Assembly: GCA_023150875.1 (NCBI GenBank)
Contig: JAKLKC010000040.1
Location: 1-64,000, forward strand
Direction of reading: 5' to 3'
Length of the DNA stretch: 64,000 nucleotides
Source: Myxococcota bacterium
GTDB taxonomy: Bacteria; Myxococcota_A; UBA796; UBA9615; JAKLKC01
A model generated the notes under the pieces. It saw nothing but the letters and a program-made list of their open reading frames with translations. It made no database searches and had not been told where the DNA came from. This document shows positions 38,965-47,788 of the stretch, piece by piece. A program made the position numbers and the translations under genes. How positions within the stretch are numbered: the first letter of the stretch is position 1; each line of letters opens with the position of its first letter.

Positions 38965-39747
38965 ATGGCGCAGGTCCATCCCCCGTCCGCGGAGCGCTCC
39001 CTCTCCCGCGCCGCCGAGTGGCTCGGTCAGGCCCGACGGCCGGTGGCCCTCACCGGCGCCGACCTGCCCCCGGGCCCGGGCCCCGAGCCCCCTCGCCTCG
39101 TCATGCCCCCCGGCGACTACCGCCTGGACGATCTGGAGTCCCCCGAGGGTTTCGCCCGCTGGCCCCGAGCCGCCTGGATCCACGCCTTGATCCAGCGCAA
39201 CCGCGCCGCCTTCGCCCGCCCCGGTCCCGCCCACCGCGCCCTGGTGGAACTGGAGGGCCGCCTGGGCTCCCTGCCGGTGGTCACCGAGGCGGTGGACGGC
39301 CTCCAGGTCCGCGCCGGATCCCAGGACGTGGTGGAGCTCCACGGCTCGGCGCTCCGCTTCCGCTGCTCCCGGGACGAAGCCCACGCCCTCCCCGCCCCCG
39401 GCGGAGCCGGCGGAGGGGGCCCCCCGCCCTGTCCCACCTGCGGGGCCCCCGCGCGGCCCGACGTGGTGTGGTTGGACGAGCCCATCCCCGAGCGGACGAT
39501 CCGCCGCGCCTTCGACCTGGTGGGGGACTGCGACCTCCTGCTGGTCGCCGGGACCCGCGGCCTCTACCACCCCGCGGGGGACCTGCCCTTCGTCGCCCGG
39601 GAGGTGGGCGCGAGGGTGGTCCTGGTCGCGCCCGCACCGACCCCCCTGGACGCCGACTGCGACCTGCGGATCCAGGGGCTCCCCCAGGCGGTGCTCCCCG
39701 CCCTGGCGGCGGTCACCCGCGCCCGCCCGACCCCGACGTCGTCTTGA
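38965..39747 (+). CDS. Degenerate sirtuin (Sir2-like) protein
   Basis: The protein has 260 residues. The Sir2 order is visible: PVALTGADLPPG in place of the GAGxS loop, VTEAVDGLQVRAGSQDVVELHGS in place of TQNxDxLHxxAG...ELHG, a zinc region reduced to one Cys in FRCSRDE and CPTC, then RPDVVWLDEPIPE and LLVAGTRG in place of GTS. The catalytic His of ELHG is kept, but the NAD-contacting Gln-Asn, the Ser of GTS and one zinc Cys are lost, so deacylase activity is doubtful. The C-terminus is short. A role in NAD or ADP-ribose binding is possible. Confidence 0.75.
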   Translation: MAQVHPPSAERSLSRAAEWLGQARRPVALTGADLPPGPGPEPPRLVMPPGDYRLDDLESPEGFARWPRAAWIHALIQRNRAAFARPGPAHRALVELEGRLGSLPVVTEAVDGLQVRAGSQDVVELHGSALRFRCSRDEAHALPAPGGAGGGGPPPCPTCGAPARPDVVWLDEPIPERTIRRAFDLVGDCDLLLVAGTRGLYHPAGDLPFVAREVGARVVLVAPAPTPLDADCDLRIQGLPQAVLPALAAVTRARPTPTSS

Positions 39748-39792
39748 TCCCGGTCGCCAGACGCATGAGTGCTGGTACGTGACCCCCTCCAC

Positions 39793-40383
39793 TCACCGCA
39801 CGTAGAGCTTCGCCTCAGCCTCGCCGGAGCAGTGGTGGCAGTCGTTGCAGGCGCCCGAGTCCACCGACCGCTCCATCCATCGCAACTGGCCGTCCCTCTC
39901 GACCTCGGCGTCGATGGGGAAGACCAGGTCCACCGCGGTGTAGAAGTTCCCGGCCGAGTTGCTGGTGAGTTCCACGACCGTGCCCGCGGCGTCGACGATC
40001 CGAACGATCGCGCCTCCCGCCGCCGCCGTCCCCTCCTCGTCCCCGTACACCGTTCCCGCCGCCGTGAAGTAGAGGTCTTCGTCGTCGCCGTCGTCGTCGT
40101 CGCCGTCATCGTCGTCGTCGCCGTCGTCGTCGTCGTCGCCATCCCTCAGAGCGGACGCGCCGAGGTCATCGTCGTCCTCCACCGTATCCAGGATCCCCGG
40201 GGCGTGGCATGCCAGGCAGTTGGCGCCGGGGAGCATGAGGGAGGACTCCTCGACCTCGCAGCCGGAGAGCGGGCCGCAGGCCACGTTCTGGTCGGCGCAC
40301 TCCCGGGGCTCCGGAGCGCAGGACGCGATGGGCGCCAGCGCCAGCCACATCGGAACGGAGAGCAGTCGGACCGGAGGGCGCAT
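39793..40383 (-). CDS. Lipoprotein with two CXXCH motifs and an Asp-rich linker
   Basis: The protein has 196 residues. The ATG at 40383 gives a signal peptide ending I-A-S-C (Cys22). Two haem-binding-type motifs appear: CLACH (56-60) and, near the C-terminus, CNDCHHC. Between them is a Gly/Asp run of about 20 residues and a beta-sandwich that resembles carboxypeptidase regulatory-like domains (GTVYGDEEGTAAAGGAIVRI). It may be a dihaem electron-transfer or surface lipoprotein, but the motifs could also bind metal. The longer open frame upstream of 40383 is not supported. Confidence 0.7.
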   Translation of the reverse strand: MRPPVRLLSVPMWLALAPIASCAPEPRECADQNVACGPLSGCEVEESSLMLPGANCLACHAPGILDTVEDDDDLGASALRDGDDDDDGDDDDDGDDDDGDDEDLYFTAAGTVYGDEEGTAAAGGAIVRIVDAAGTVVELTSNSAGNFYTAVDLVFPIDAEVERDGQLRWMERSVDSGACNDCHHCSGEAEAKLYVR

Positions 40384-40691
40384 GGGGATGAGGCCTCGCG
40401 CGGGCGCGTGCCCGTCTGGGTGTGGGGCGGCTCGGCACGGACTCCGAAGGTTGAACGGCACGGCGCCCGAAAGGTGAACCGATCATCGCACCGGCCCCGC
40501 CTTTCGGCCACCCTCCCGCGCCAGGTACGGCATCCCGTTCCTGCCATGGTGCCCGGTTCCACCGCGTCCGGTACCCGACCCAGGACCGTTGCCATGGGGA
40601 CGACGCCACCGCCCCGCTCGCATGCCCCGCCACCGACCCTCCCTGGGAGGTCCCCTCGGTGACGTGGGGCCGCGGCGCCGGCGGAGAGGCT
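40384..40691. other. Intergenic region, nothing recognised
   Basis: This 308-bp stretch between the CXXCH lipoprotein start and the end of the LRR gene holds no credible gene or hairpin that I can see. It should contain the promoter of the lipoprotein gene. Confidence 0.5.
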
Positions 40692-42194
40692 TCACAATCC
40701 GCCCGCCGCCATCCCCCGGGCCATTCGGATCGCCCTCGCATGCAGTGGGCCGGGGAGCTGGTTGACGAACTCCTCGATCGCCTCGGCGCCCTCCTCGTCC
40801 CTCAGGCAGCCCTCCAACAGGGGCGCGACCTGCGGCGCGGCGCCCCCTCCGCCCGCCGCGCAACTCGCGTAGTGGGCGGCGTGCCGCTCCTTCGCCCAGT
40901 GGGTCAGGGCCTCGGCCAGCCCTTCGATGGACTGCCAGTGGTGGTCGTCCTCGAAGAAGAGCCCTCCCCACCCCTCGTAGAGCTCCTGCATCTCGCCGGC
41001 GCCAAGCCGGATCTCCTTGCCCCGCCGGGGCGACTTCACTCCTCCTCCCGCGGCGGGCGCGGGTACCGGCGGGGGTGCCCCCGGAGTCCGCACCACCGCC
41101 TCGGGCATGGGCCCGAGAAGGCCCTGGGATTGGAGCTCGTCCACGTGCGACTCCGTCCAGGCCACGCGGGTCGGAGCCAGGGACTCGGCCAGCGCCGCGC
41201 GGTCTGCTCGCGGGAGCTTGCCGTTCCCATGCAGGAGCAGGGCGCGGAGCTGCGGGAGCTGCCAGACCACGGGGGGCACCGCGGCAAACCGGTTGCCGCC
41301 CAGGTCCAGGACCTGGAGCCGGGTCAGGCGCGCCAGGTCGGGGGGCAGGGCCGACAGCCGGTTGTCGCTCAGGTCCAGCACCTTGAGCCCGGAGAGGTTG
41401 GACACCGCCGGCGGGACCGCCCCGAGGCCGTTGTAGCTCAGCTCCAGGTGTTCGAGCGCGGAGAGCCTCCCAGCCTCGAGGGGCAGCGAGACCACATGCG
41501 CTCCGCCCGCCGCTCGCCCGGTCAGCGTCAGCCGCCTGAGCCGCTCCAACTCGCCCAGTCGCGGGCTGACGTGGACGAAGGCCCCCAGGTCCAGCACCTC
41601 CAGGTCGGTGAGCAGGCCGACGGCGTCGGGCATTCGGGCCCTGGCACCCCCGTCTCCCGTGCCATGGATGGACAGGCGGCGCAGGCGCGTGAGCGCGCAG
41701 ACCTCGGTGGGGAGCGGGGGAATCCGCACCCCGTTGACCTCCAGCTCCTCCAGTCCGCCGAGCCCCGACAGAGCACCCAGGCTGCCGATCCCGCGGCACT
41801 GGTCGAGCTTCAGGGACCGGAGCGCCGGGCCGGCAGGCATCGACCCGGGGAACACCTCGGGCAGGGTTCCACCGCGGATGGCCAGCGTCTCCAGGCCCGG
41901 CAGGTGGGCCAGAGTATCCGGCCGGAAGGCCAGCGACGGCTCCCCGCCGTACCCGCAGTCCATGGTGAGCGAGGTGAGCCGCGGCAGGGCCGAGACCGCC
42001 CGGAAGACGGCGTCCGCGTCGATCTCGCCGCGAGCGTACGCCAGGGAGATGGACAGGCTGCGGAGCGAGGTGAGGCCCTCGATCTCGACCTCGACCTGGC
42101 CGGTCGGATCCGCATGGTCCAGCAGCAGGCTCAGCTCCCGCTCGTCCGGGGTGGGCGCGGCAGCGGTCGCGTATCGGGTCCATCGCAGTCTCAT
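40692..42194 (-). CDS. Leucine-rich-repeat protein
   Basis: The protein has 500 residues and no signal peptide. About eleven leucine-rich repeats cover residues 40-330, with clear units such as LSALEHLELSYNGLGAVPPAV, LSGLKVLDLSDNRLSALPP and LTRLQVLDLGGNRFAAVPPV. A Pro/Ala/Gly linker (about 375-400) leads to a C-terminal region of about 110 residues (GAGEMQELYEGWGGLFFEDDHHWQ...) without known motif. GGAGA lies five bases before the ATG. LRR proteins of this type in myxobacteria and relatives are usually protein-interaction scaffolds; the partner is unknown. It is transcribed alone. Confidence 0.88.
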   Translation of the reverse strand: MRLRWTRYATAAAPTPDERELSLLLDHADPTGQVEVEIEGLTSLRSLSISLAYARGEIDADAVFRAVSALPRLTSLTMDCGYGGEPSLAFRPDTLAHLPGLETLAIRGGTLPEVFPGSMPAGPALRSLKLDQCRGIGSLGALSGLGGLEELEVNGVRIPPLPTEVCALTRLRRLSIHGTGDGGARARMPDAVGLLTDLEVLDLGAFVHVSPRLGELERLRRLTLTGRAAGGAHVVSLPLEAGRLSALEHLELSYNGLGAVPPAVSNLSGLKVLDLSDNRLSALPPDLARLTRLQVLDLGGNRFAAVPPVVWQLPQLRALLLHGNGKLPRADRAALAESLAPTRVAWTESHVDELQSQGLLGPMPEAVVRTPGAPPPVPAPAAGGGVKSPRRGKEIRLGAGEMQELYEGWGGLFFEDDHHWQSIEGLAEALTHWAKERHAAHYASCAAGGGGAAPQVAPLLEGCLRDEEGAEAIEEFVNQLPGPLHARAIRMARGMAAGGL

Positions 42195-42473
42195 CGGCTC
42201 TCCGGGGGGCGTTGCCTGCGGGGATGGGGGTCCGGGTCAAGGACTCGGACGATGGCGCCACCGAACGCACCGGTGGGTGGGACCGGGCGGTCCCGCTCCG
42301 CGGGGACTCGGGGCGCGACCGCCAAGAAGGGCCGGGATGCTACCATGACGTCGAAGGGGACGACCGGGACCGGCAGACCGACTGATCCCGCGGAGGCGGC
42401 CGATCCTCTACACTCCCCGCGCCCCCGGCCCCGCTCCCCGGGGTCGGCCCGTCCTTCCGCGGAGATCGCCGAC

Positions 42474-43169
42474 ATGGCCGCTCCGGCCCCGTGGCCCGAC
42501 AACCCCATCGCCCGGGCGATCCGCCGGCACCCCCGGATCGCCGCGGCCCTGGTCGCCCTCGGCGTGCTCGCGGTGGGCCTGCCCCTGCTCCGGTCGGGTG
42601 CGGGGGAGCTGGCCTGGCGCCGCTCCCACCCCTCTCCCGTGCCGGCGGACCTCGGCGCCCTGGCCGACGGCTCGGCGCCCAGGGGCGGGGATCTCGGCTT
42701 CTTCCGGGTGGTCGCCACCCCCTTCCCCGAGCTGACCGAGGCCGCCTCCCGCGGCACAGGCGGAGCGGGGCCGGCGCAGCTCCCATACGTACCGTTGGGA
42801 AGGACCAAGGGGAAGGGCAAGGGCAGGAAGCGCGAGGTGCTGGCGGTGGCGCGGATCGCGGGAGATCCGGCGGACCCCGCCTGGCGCGGCGGGGCCCCGC
42901 GGGAGATCGACGTGGTGGCCCACCCCGGGGCCCGGCTGCCCGGCGACGTCGCCGCCCTCTTCGCCGGGGCGGACTCCGGGACCCCCTGGGCGACCCTCCC
43001 CCTCCTGGACGAGGCGGATCCCGACGACCGGGCCGCGACCCGCGCCGCGGTGGTGGGGGGGATCGCCGTCGGCCTCGCCCTCCTCGCCCTCCTCGGGGCC
43101 GCCGCCGGCGGGCGGCAGGGCGGTGGGGCAAGCCCTCCCCTCCCTCGCCCCCCGGAGGAGGAGCGTTAG
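42474..43169 (+). CDS. Two-span membrane protein, unknown function
   Basis: The protein has 231 residues. Hydrophobic segments lie at about 23-42 (IAAALVALGVLAVGLPLLRS) and about 185-208 (GGIAVGLALLALLGAAAGG), with a soluble stretch of about 140 residues between them that would be periplasmic. That stretch has a basic patch GKGKGRKRE. No family recognised. ATG 42474 follows GGAGATCG. The next gene (CDP-alcohol phosphatidyltransferase) starts 18 bases after the stop, so the two are probably co-transcribed. Confidence 0.65.
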   Translation: MAAPAPWPDNPIARAIRRHPRIAAALVALGVLAVGLPLLRSGAGELAWRRSHPSPVPADLGALADGSAPRGGDLGFFRVVATPFPELTEAASRGTGGAGPAQLPYVPLGRTKGKGKGRKREVLAVARIAGDPADPAWRGGAPREIDVVAHPGARLPGDVAALFAGADSGTPWATLPLLDEADPDDRAATRAAVVGGIAVGLALLALLGAAAGGRQGGGASPPLPRPPEEER

Positions 43170-43187
43170 GGTGCCTGGGGAGGCCCC

Positions 43188-43775
43188 ATGTCCCAGGACC
43201 CCCACCCGCCCCTCCTCTCGCTCCCGGACCTCCTCAGCCTCTCCCGCCTGGGGATGGCGGCTGCCTTCGTCCGGTGCCGCACGGACCCGGAGAGGAGGGC
43301 GCTGGTCCTCGCCGCCTCCGCCAGCGACTGGTTCGACGGGCGGATCGCCCGGCGGATGGGGTGGACGTCGCGGTGGGGCCACCTCGCCGATCCCGCCGGG
43401 GACCGGGCCTTCGTGCTGGTGGCCCTCGCCTCGCTGGCGGCCCGGGGGGTGCTGACCCCGGCCCAGCTCGCGCTGCTGGCGAGCCGCGACCTGGCGACCG
43501 CGGCGTCCTTCCTCGCCACCCGCCCCTTCCCCCGCCTGCGCCGCGTGACCTTCCGGGCCCGCCCCCTGGGCAAGGTGGTGACATCGCTCCAGTTCCTGGC
43601 GCTGGTGGTGGCCACCTCCCGGCCCCGGGCCCTCGCCCCGGTGGTGGCCTGCACGGCCGTCGCCAGCGCCGCCGCCCTGGTGGACTACGGGCTCTACTTC
43701 CTGGCCGCCGCCCGGCCGCACCGCGGGTCCAGGGCCGCTCCCGCGCCGACGCCCGCCGCGTCCGGTACACCCTGA
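43188..43775 (+). CDS. CDP-alcohol phosphatidyltransferase family protein
   Basis: The protein has 195 residues and about five membrane segments. It carries the complete family motif DG-x2-AR-x8-G-x3-D-x3-D as DGRIARRMGWTSRWGHLADPAGD, so it should transfer a phosphoalcohol from a CDP-linked donor in the inner membrane. The product (phosphatidylglycerophosphate, cardiolipin or another lipid) cannot be told from the sequence. GGGGAGG precedes the ATG. The last 20 residues are Pro/Ala-rich. The gene runs over its whole length opposite another open frame described next. Confidence 0.88.
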   Translation: MSQDPHPPLLSLPDLLSLSRLGMAAAFVRCRTDPERRALVLAASASDWFDGRIARRMGWTSRWGHLADPAGDRAFVLVALASLAARGVLTPAQLALLASRDLATAASFLATRPFPRLRRVTFRARPLGKVVTSLQFLALVVATSRPRALAPVVACTAVASAAALVDYGLYFLAAARPHRGSRAAPAPTPAASGTP

Positions 43776-44043
43776 ATGCGGCTCGTAGCGCGAGCAAGGC
43801 GAAGACCAGGGCGGGGATCGACCACAGGGCGCCTCCCCTCGTCAGGTTCTCGCCCCCGGGCGTCACGCAACTGGACCTCGCCTCCTCGATGCACGCCCTC
43901 CAGTTCCAGTACCGCTCGATGAACGCGAGGAAGAACGCCCCGGCGAGGGCCAGGTGGGCCGCCCCGAACAGGGCCAGGCGGGTGGTGGGGGGAGTGCATC
44001 CGTCCCTCGTCCCGGGTCGATCCGATTCCACGGGACCCGTCAC
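43234..44043 (-). CDS. Possible two-span membrane protein overlapping its convergent neighbour
   Basis: The open frame encodes 269 residues, but only about the first 100 (44043 to roughly 43744) look like protein. There are two hydrophobic segments, LALFGAAHLALAGAFFLAF and LWSIPALVFALLALRAAF, joined by a loop with two Cys (ACIEEARSSC). The GTG at 44043 follows GGGGAGG by seven bases. The remaining frame lies antisense to the phosphatidyltransferase gene and is Arg/Pro/Gly-rich, typical of shadow sequence. Either the gene truly ends inside its neighbour, or a sequencing slip hides an earlier stop near 43750. Confidence 0.4.
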   Translation of the reverse strand: MTGPVESDRPGTRDGCTPPTTRLALFGAAHLALAGAFFLAFIERYWNWRACIEEARSSCVTPGGENLTRGGALWSIPALVFALLALRAAFRVYRTRRASARERPWTRGAAGRRPGSRARSPPGRRRWRRPCRPPPGRGPGAGRWPPPAPGTGAMSPPCPGGGPGRSRGAGGGRGGWRGRTPRSPGRGSPAARAGPGSAPPGPPARRGPPARRPGPRRDRRGGPTATSTPSAGRSARRTSRWRRRRGPAPSSPGPCGTGRRQPPSPGGRG

Positions 44044-44284
44044 CTCTCGACCTCCCCGCCCCGCCCGCCGCGGACCGCGCCGGGAGCATCGGGACGTCCT
44101 GGCGACCTGTCAACTCGCTGTACCGGCGGCGTGCTCCTGCCGGGAGGAGCGAGCACCGGGGGTGCGCCCGCCACCGCGACCGCCCTCGCCGGGGGACGCT
44201 GGCGGTCCCGCACGGACCGCCCGGGCCGCGCCCCGGTCCCCCCCCCAGGTGGTACGATGCCGGCCCCACGCCGGGAGTGCCCCG

Positions 44285-47200
44285 ATGCGCCGCGCCGCCC
44301 CCTGCCTCGCCGTCCTCGCCGCCGCCCTCGGTCTCGCCGCCGCCGTGCGGGCCGAGCTGCCCATGCCGGTCTTCCCCGAGTGCGGCGAGCCCGATCGGCC
44401 CGACCTGTGCCCCAACGACCTCGGGCTGACCTGGAACTTCCTGAGCTACGTCCCCGCCGAGTGGAAGCCCCACGTCCGCGAGGCGGAGTGGGAGCTGGGC
44501 TCGGGGATGCACGCGGACCGGGCGTGGCGGCGCACCACCGGGGACTGGGACGCCGTCATCGCCGTCACCGACTCCGGGATCTACTGGGGAGAGAGCAACA
44601 CCCGCCGGAAGATCCGACTCAACGTCGCCGAGCTGCCGCCGCCCCAGCGGGAGGACGGCGGCACCGCCGAGGGAGAGCTCCCGGACCCCTACGACCTGGA
44701 CGGCAACGGGCTGGTGAACGTCGAGGACTACGCCCTGGACCCCAGGGTGGACCCCGCCTCCGGCTCCGACACCGACGCGTGGCAGGTGCTGGACCCCGGC
44801 GACCTCATCGCCACCTTCTCGGACGGCGTCGACGACGACGGCAACGGCTACGTCGACGACATCGCCGGGTGGGACTTCATGTGGGACGACAACGACCCCT
44901 TCGACGACACCGAGTTCGGCCACGGGTACTGGGAGGCCCGGGAGGCCGCCAGCGAGGGGAACGACGGCGGCCACGTCTCCCCCTGCCCGAACTGCTCCAT
45001 CCTTCCCCTGCGGGTCTCCGACTCCTTCATCGCCGACGGCAACCGCTTCGCCATCGCCACCGTCTACGCCGTCGACCAGGGGGCCCAGGTCGTCAACTGC
45101 GCCCTCGGCACCCTCACCCACTCCACCTTCGCCCGCGCCGCCGTCGACTACGCGTGGGAGCGGGGCGCCCTGGTCATGGGCTCCGCCGCCGACGAGACCT
45201 CCTACCACCTGAACTGGCCCTCGGGGAGCCAGCACACCCTCTACGTCAACGACATCCGCTACGACGACGCCGACGTCGAGGACGCCACCTCCTTCCTCCA
45301 GTTCGCCAACTCCACCAACTACGGGCCCCGGGTGGACGTCGCCGCCCCCGCCACCGGCGCCAGCAGCCGCGCCACCGCCGTCGCCGCGGGCGTCACCGGC
45401 CTCGTGTTCTCGGCCTCCCTCGCCGGCTCGCCCCACGAGGGGATCGACCCCCTCGTGCCCCCCCTCAGCGCCAACGAGACCTACCAGATCCTCACCAGCA
45501 CCACCCACGACATCGACATCCCCGAGAGCCGGGGGGAGGGCGCCGATCCGGACAAGTACCCGTCCAAACCCGGCTGGGACCGCTACTTCGGCCACGGGCG
45601 GATCCACGCCGCCCGCGCCGTGGACGCCGTGCTCGACCGCCAGATCCCCCCCGAGGCCGACATCACCTCCCCCGAGTGGTTCGCATACCTGGACCCCGAC
45701 GCCACCCCCGAGCTGGTGGTCTCCGGCTACGCCGCCGCCCGCCGCTCCGCGTCCTACTCCTGGGTGCTGGAGTGGGCCCCGGGGGACGAGCCCGACGACG
45801 CCGAGTTCGTGGAGATCGCCCGGGCCGACGGCCTGACCGAGGCCACCCAGGGGGCCCTGGCCACCTTTCGCCTCGCCGACATCCCCGCCTCCGCCTTCGA
45901 CGCGGCGGCGCAGATCCCCGCCATCACCAAGGACCACGACAACGTCACCCGGGCCGACCGCGCCTTCCTGGCGCTGATCACGTTGCGCCTCCGCGTCACC
46001 GACGCCGAGGGGCGGAGCGGCGCCATGCGGCGGGCCATCCACGTCCGCCGGGATCCCGACTCCCTCCCGGGCTTCCCCATGGACCTGGGGGCCTCCGCCG
46101 AGGCCTCCCCCAAGCTCGCCGACCTGGACGGGGACCGCGTATACGAGGTCGTCCAAGTCACCACGGACGGGGAGGTCCACGCCCTGCGGGGGGACGGCAC
46201 GCCGCTGGAGGGCTGGCCCGTCCGGGTGGAGCCCTTCGTCGCCGTGGACCCGGACCGCCCCGCGAACCACCGTGCCGCCCCCGCCTTCGCCTCGGGCTCC
46301 CTGGACGCCGACGTGCGCGAGGCGATCATCGCCACCCCCGCGGTGGGGGACGTGGACGGCGACGGCTCCCCGGACGTCGTGGTGGCCACCCTCGGGGGCA
46401 GGATCTGGGCCTTCTCCGCCCAGGGCGTCCCCCTCCAGGGCTTCCCCGCCCGCATCGACCCCGCCCACTTCGACGAGCCCACCGGGCCCGAGAACGTGCT
46501 GGACACCGGCTTCTTCGCCGCCCCCGCCCTCGGGGACCTGGACGGGGACGGGGTCCTGGACATCGCGGCGGGGGGGTTGGACGGCTGGCTGTACGCCTTC
46601 GACGGACAGGCGCGTACCCTGCCGGGCTTCCCGGTCCAGCTCGCCTTCGACCCCGAGGGACAGGTGGGCCAGCGCAACCGGATCACCTCCAGCCCCGCCG
46701 TGGCCGACCTGGACGGGGACGGCCGCCTGGACGTGATCGTGGGCACGAACCAGGCCATCAACACCAGCTACGCCCCGGTCTTCGCGGTCCACGGGGACGG
46801 CAACGAGCACCCGGGCGGCCCCTTCCTGGAGGGCTGGCCGGCGATCCTGGCGGCGGTCTACGCCGAGGCCCTGCCCTACGTCGGCGAGGGGGTGCCCTCC
46901 GCCCCGGCCCTGGCGGACCTGGACGGCGACGGATCGCTGGAGGTCTTCGCCTCGGCGGTGACCGATCCCGGCCACGTCCGCTCCGCCGACGGCTCCCTGT
47001 TCCTGGACCTGGGCTTCCTCGCCGACGAGTGGGGCCGGGGCAGCAACACCCGGGAGACCGCGGCGGTGATGATGGTCCACAGCGGCAGCTTCGGGGACCT
47101 GGACGGCGACGGCCGCCCCGAGCTGGTGGACGGGGTGCTGGGGATCGGCTGGATCACCGGCGGCGCCGCCGACTGGAGGCGGGAGGAGTTCGACCACCTC

Positions 47201-47788
47201 CTGGGCGCCTGGCAGATGGACGATGGTCGCATGTTGGACGCCTTCCCCCGCCAGGTGGAGGACTTCCAATTCTTCATGAACCCCGCCATCGCCGACATCA
47301 CCGGCGACGGCGCCCCCGAGGCCATCTCGGGCACCGGCGGGTACCTCGTGAACGCCTTCGACAAGGACGGCGCGTCCCCCGAGGGCTGGCCCAAGATGAC
47401 GGGCCAGTGGATCGCCGGCTCCCCCGCCGTCGGGGACGTGGACGGGGACGGCTACCACGACGTGGTGGTGTCGACCCGCGGTGGCTGGCTCTTCGCCTGG
47501 ACCACCCGGGGCCGCGCCGACGTCCCCCCCGAGTGGGGCTCCTTCCACCACGACGCCCGCAACACCGGCAACTACGAGGAGCCCATCGAGGCCCAGCCCG
47601 GCCCCACGGACGAGCAGCAGCCCCCCGCAGAGGAGGAGCAGGATCCCCCCGGCGGCTGCGGCTGCGGCGCGGCGCGGGGCGGCGCCCCCTCCGGCTCCGC
47701 CGTGGTCCTGGCCCTGGGGGCGTGGGCGGCCCGCAGGCGGAGATCCCCCGCCACCCCGCGGGGCCCGGAGGGGAGCGAGCAGCGATGA
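44285..47788 (+). CDS. Secreted subtilase-like protein with VCBS repeats and MYXO-CTERM-like tail
   Basis: The protein has 1167 residues. After a signal peptide (about 1-23) comes a peptidase S8 fold with candidate triad Asp96 (VIAVTDSGI), His213 (GHGYWEA) and Ser360 (TGASSRATA). The oxyanion Asn region (normally AAGN) reads GSAADE, so activity is uncertain. EF-hand-like DLDGNGLVNVEDY and DDDGNGYVDD lie between Asp96 and His213. From about residue 590 at least eight VCBS/FG-GAP units (GDLDGDGVLDI, ADLDGDGRLDVIVG) probably form a beta-propeller. The end, GGCGCGAARGG, a hydrophobic stretch and RRRR, matches MYXO-CTERM sorting tails. ATGA overlap joins it to the next gene. Confidence 0.88.
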   Translation: MRRAAPCLAVLAAALGLAAAVRAELPMPVFPECGEPDRPDLCPNDLGLTWNFLSYVPAEWKPHVREAEWELGSGMHADRAWRRTTGDWDAVIAVTDSGIYWGESNTRRKIRLNVAELPPPQREDGGTAEGELPDPYDLDGNGLVNVEDYALDPRVDPASGSDTDAWQVLDPGDLIATFSDGVDDDGNGYVDDIAGWDFMWDDNDPFDDTEFGHGYWEAREAASEGNDGGHVSPCPNCSILPLRVSDSFIADGNRFAIATVYAVDQGAQVVNCALGTLTHSTFARAAVDYAWERGALVMGSAADETSYHLNWPSGSQHTLYVNDIRYDDADVEDATSFLQFANSTNYGPRVDVAAPATGASSRATAVAAGVTGLVFSASLAGSPHEGIDPLVPPLSANETYQILTSTTHDIDIPESRGEGADPDKYPSKPGWDRYFGHGRIHAARAVDAVLDRQIPPEADITSPEWFAYLDPDATPELVVSGYAAARRSASYSWVLEWAPGDEPDDAEFVEIARADGLTEATQGALATFRLADIPASAFDAAAQIPAITKDHDNVTRADRAFLALITLRLRVTDAEGRSGAMRRAIHVRRDPDSLPGFPMDLGASAEASPKLADLDGDRVYEVVQVTTDGEVHALRGDGTPLEGWPVRVEPFVAVDPDRPANHRAAPAFASGSLDADVREAIIATPAVGDVDGDGSPDVVVATLGGRIWAFSAQGVPLQGFPARIDPAHFDEPTGPENVLDTGFFAAPALGDLDGDGVLDIAAGGLDGWLYAFDGQARTLPGFPVQLAFDPEGQVGQRNRITSSPAVADLDGDGRLDVIVGTNQAINTSYAPVFAVHGDGNEHPGGPFLEGWPAILAAVYAEALPYVGEGVPSAPALADLDGDGSLEVFASAVTDPGHVRSADGSLFLDLGFLADEWGRGSNTRETAAVMMVHSGSFGDLDGDGRPELVDGVLGIGWITGGAADWRREEFDHLLGAWQMDDGRMLDAFPRQVEDFQFFMNPAIADITGDGAPEAISGTGGYLVNAFDKDGASPEGWPKMTGQWIAGSPAVGDVDGDGYHDVVVSTRGGWLFAWTTRGRADVPPEWGSFHHDARNTGNYEEPIEAQPGPTDEQQPPAEEEQDPPGGCGCGAARGGAPSGSAVVLALGAWAARRRRSPATPRGPEGSEQR

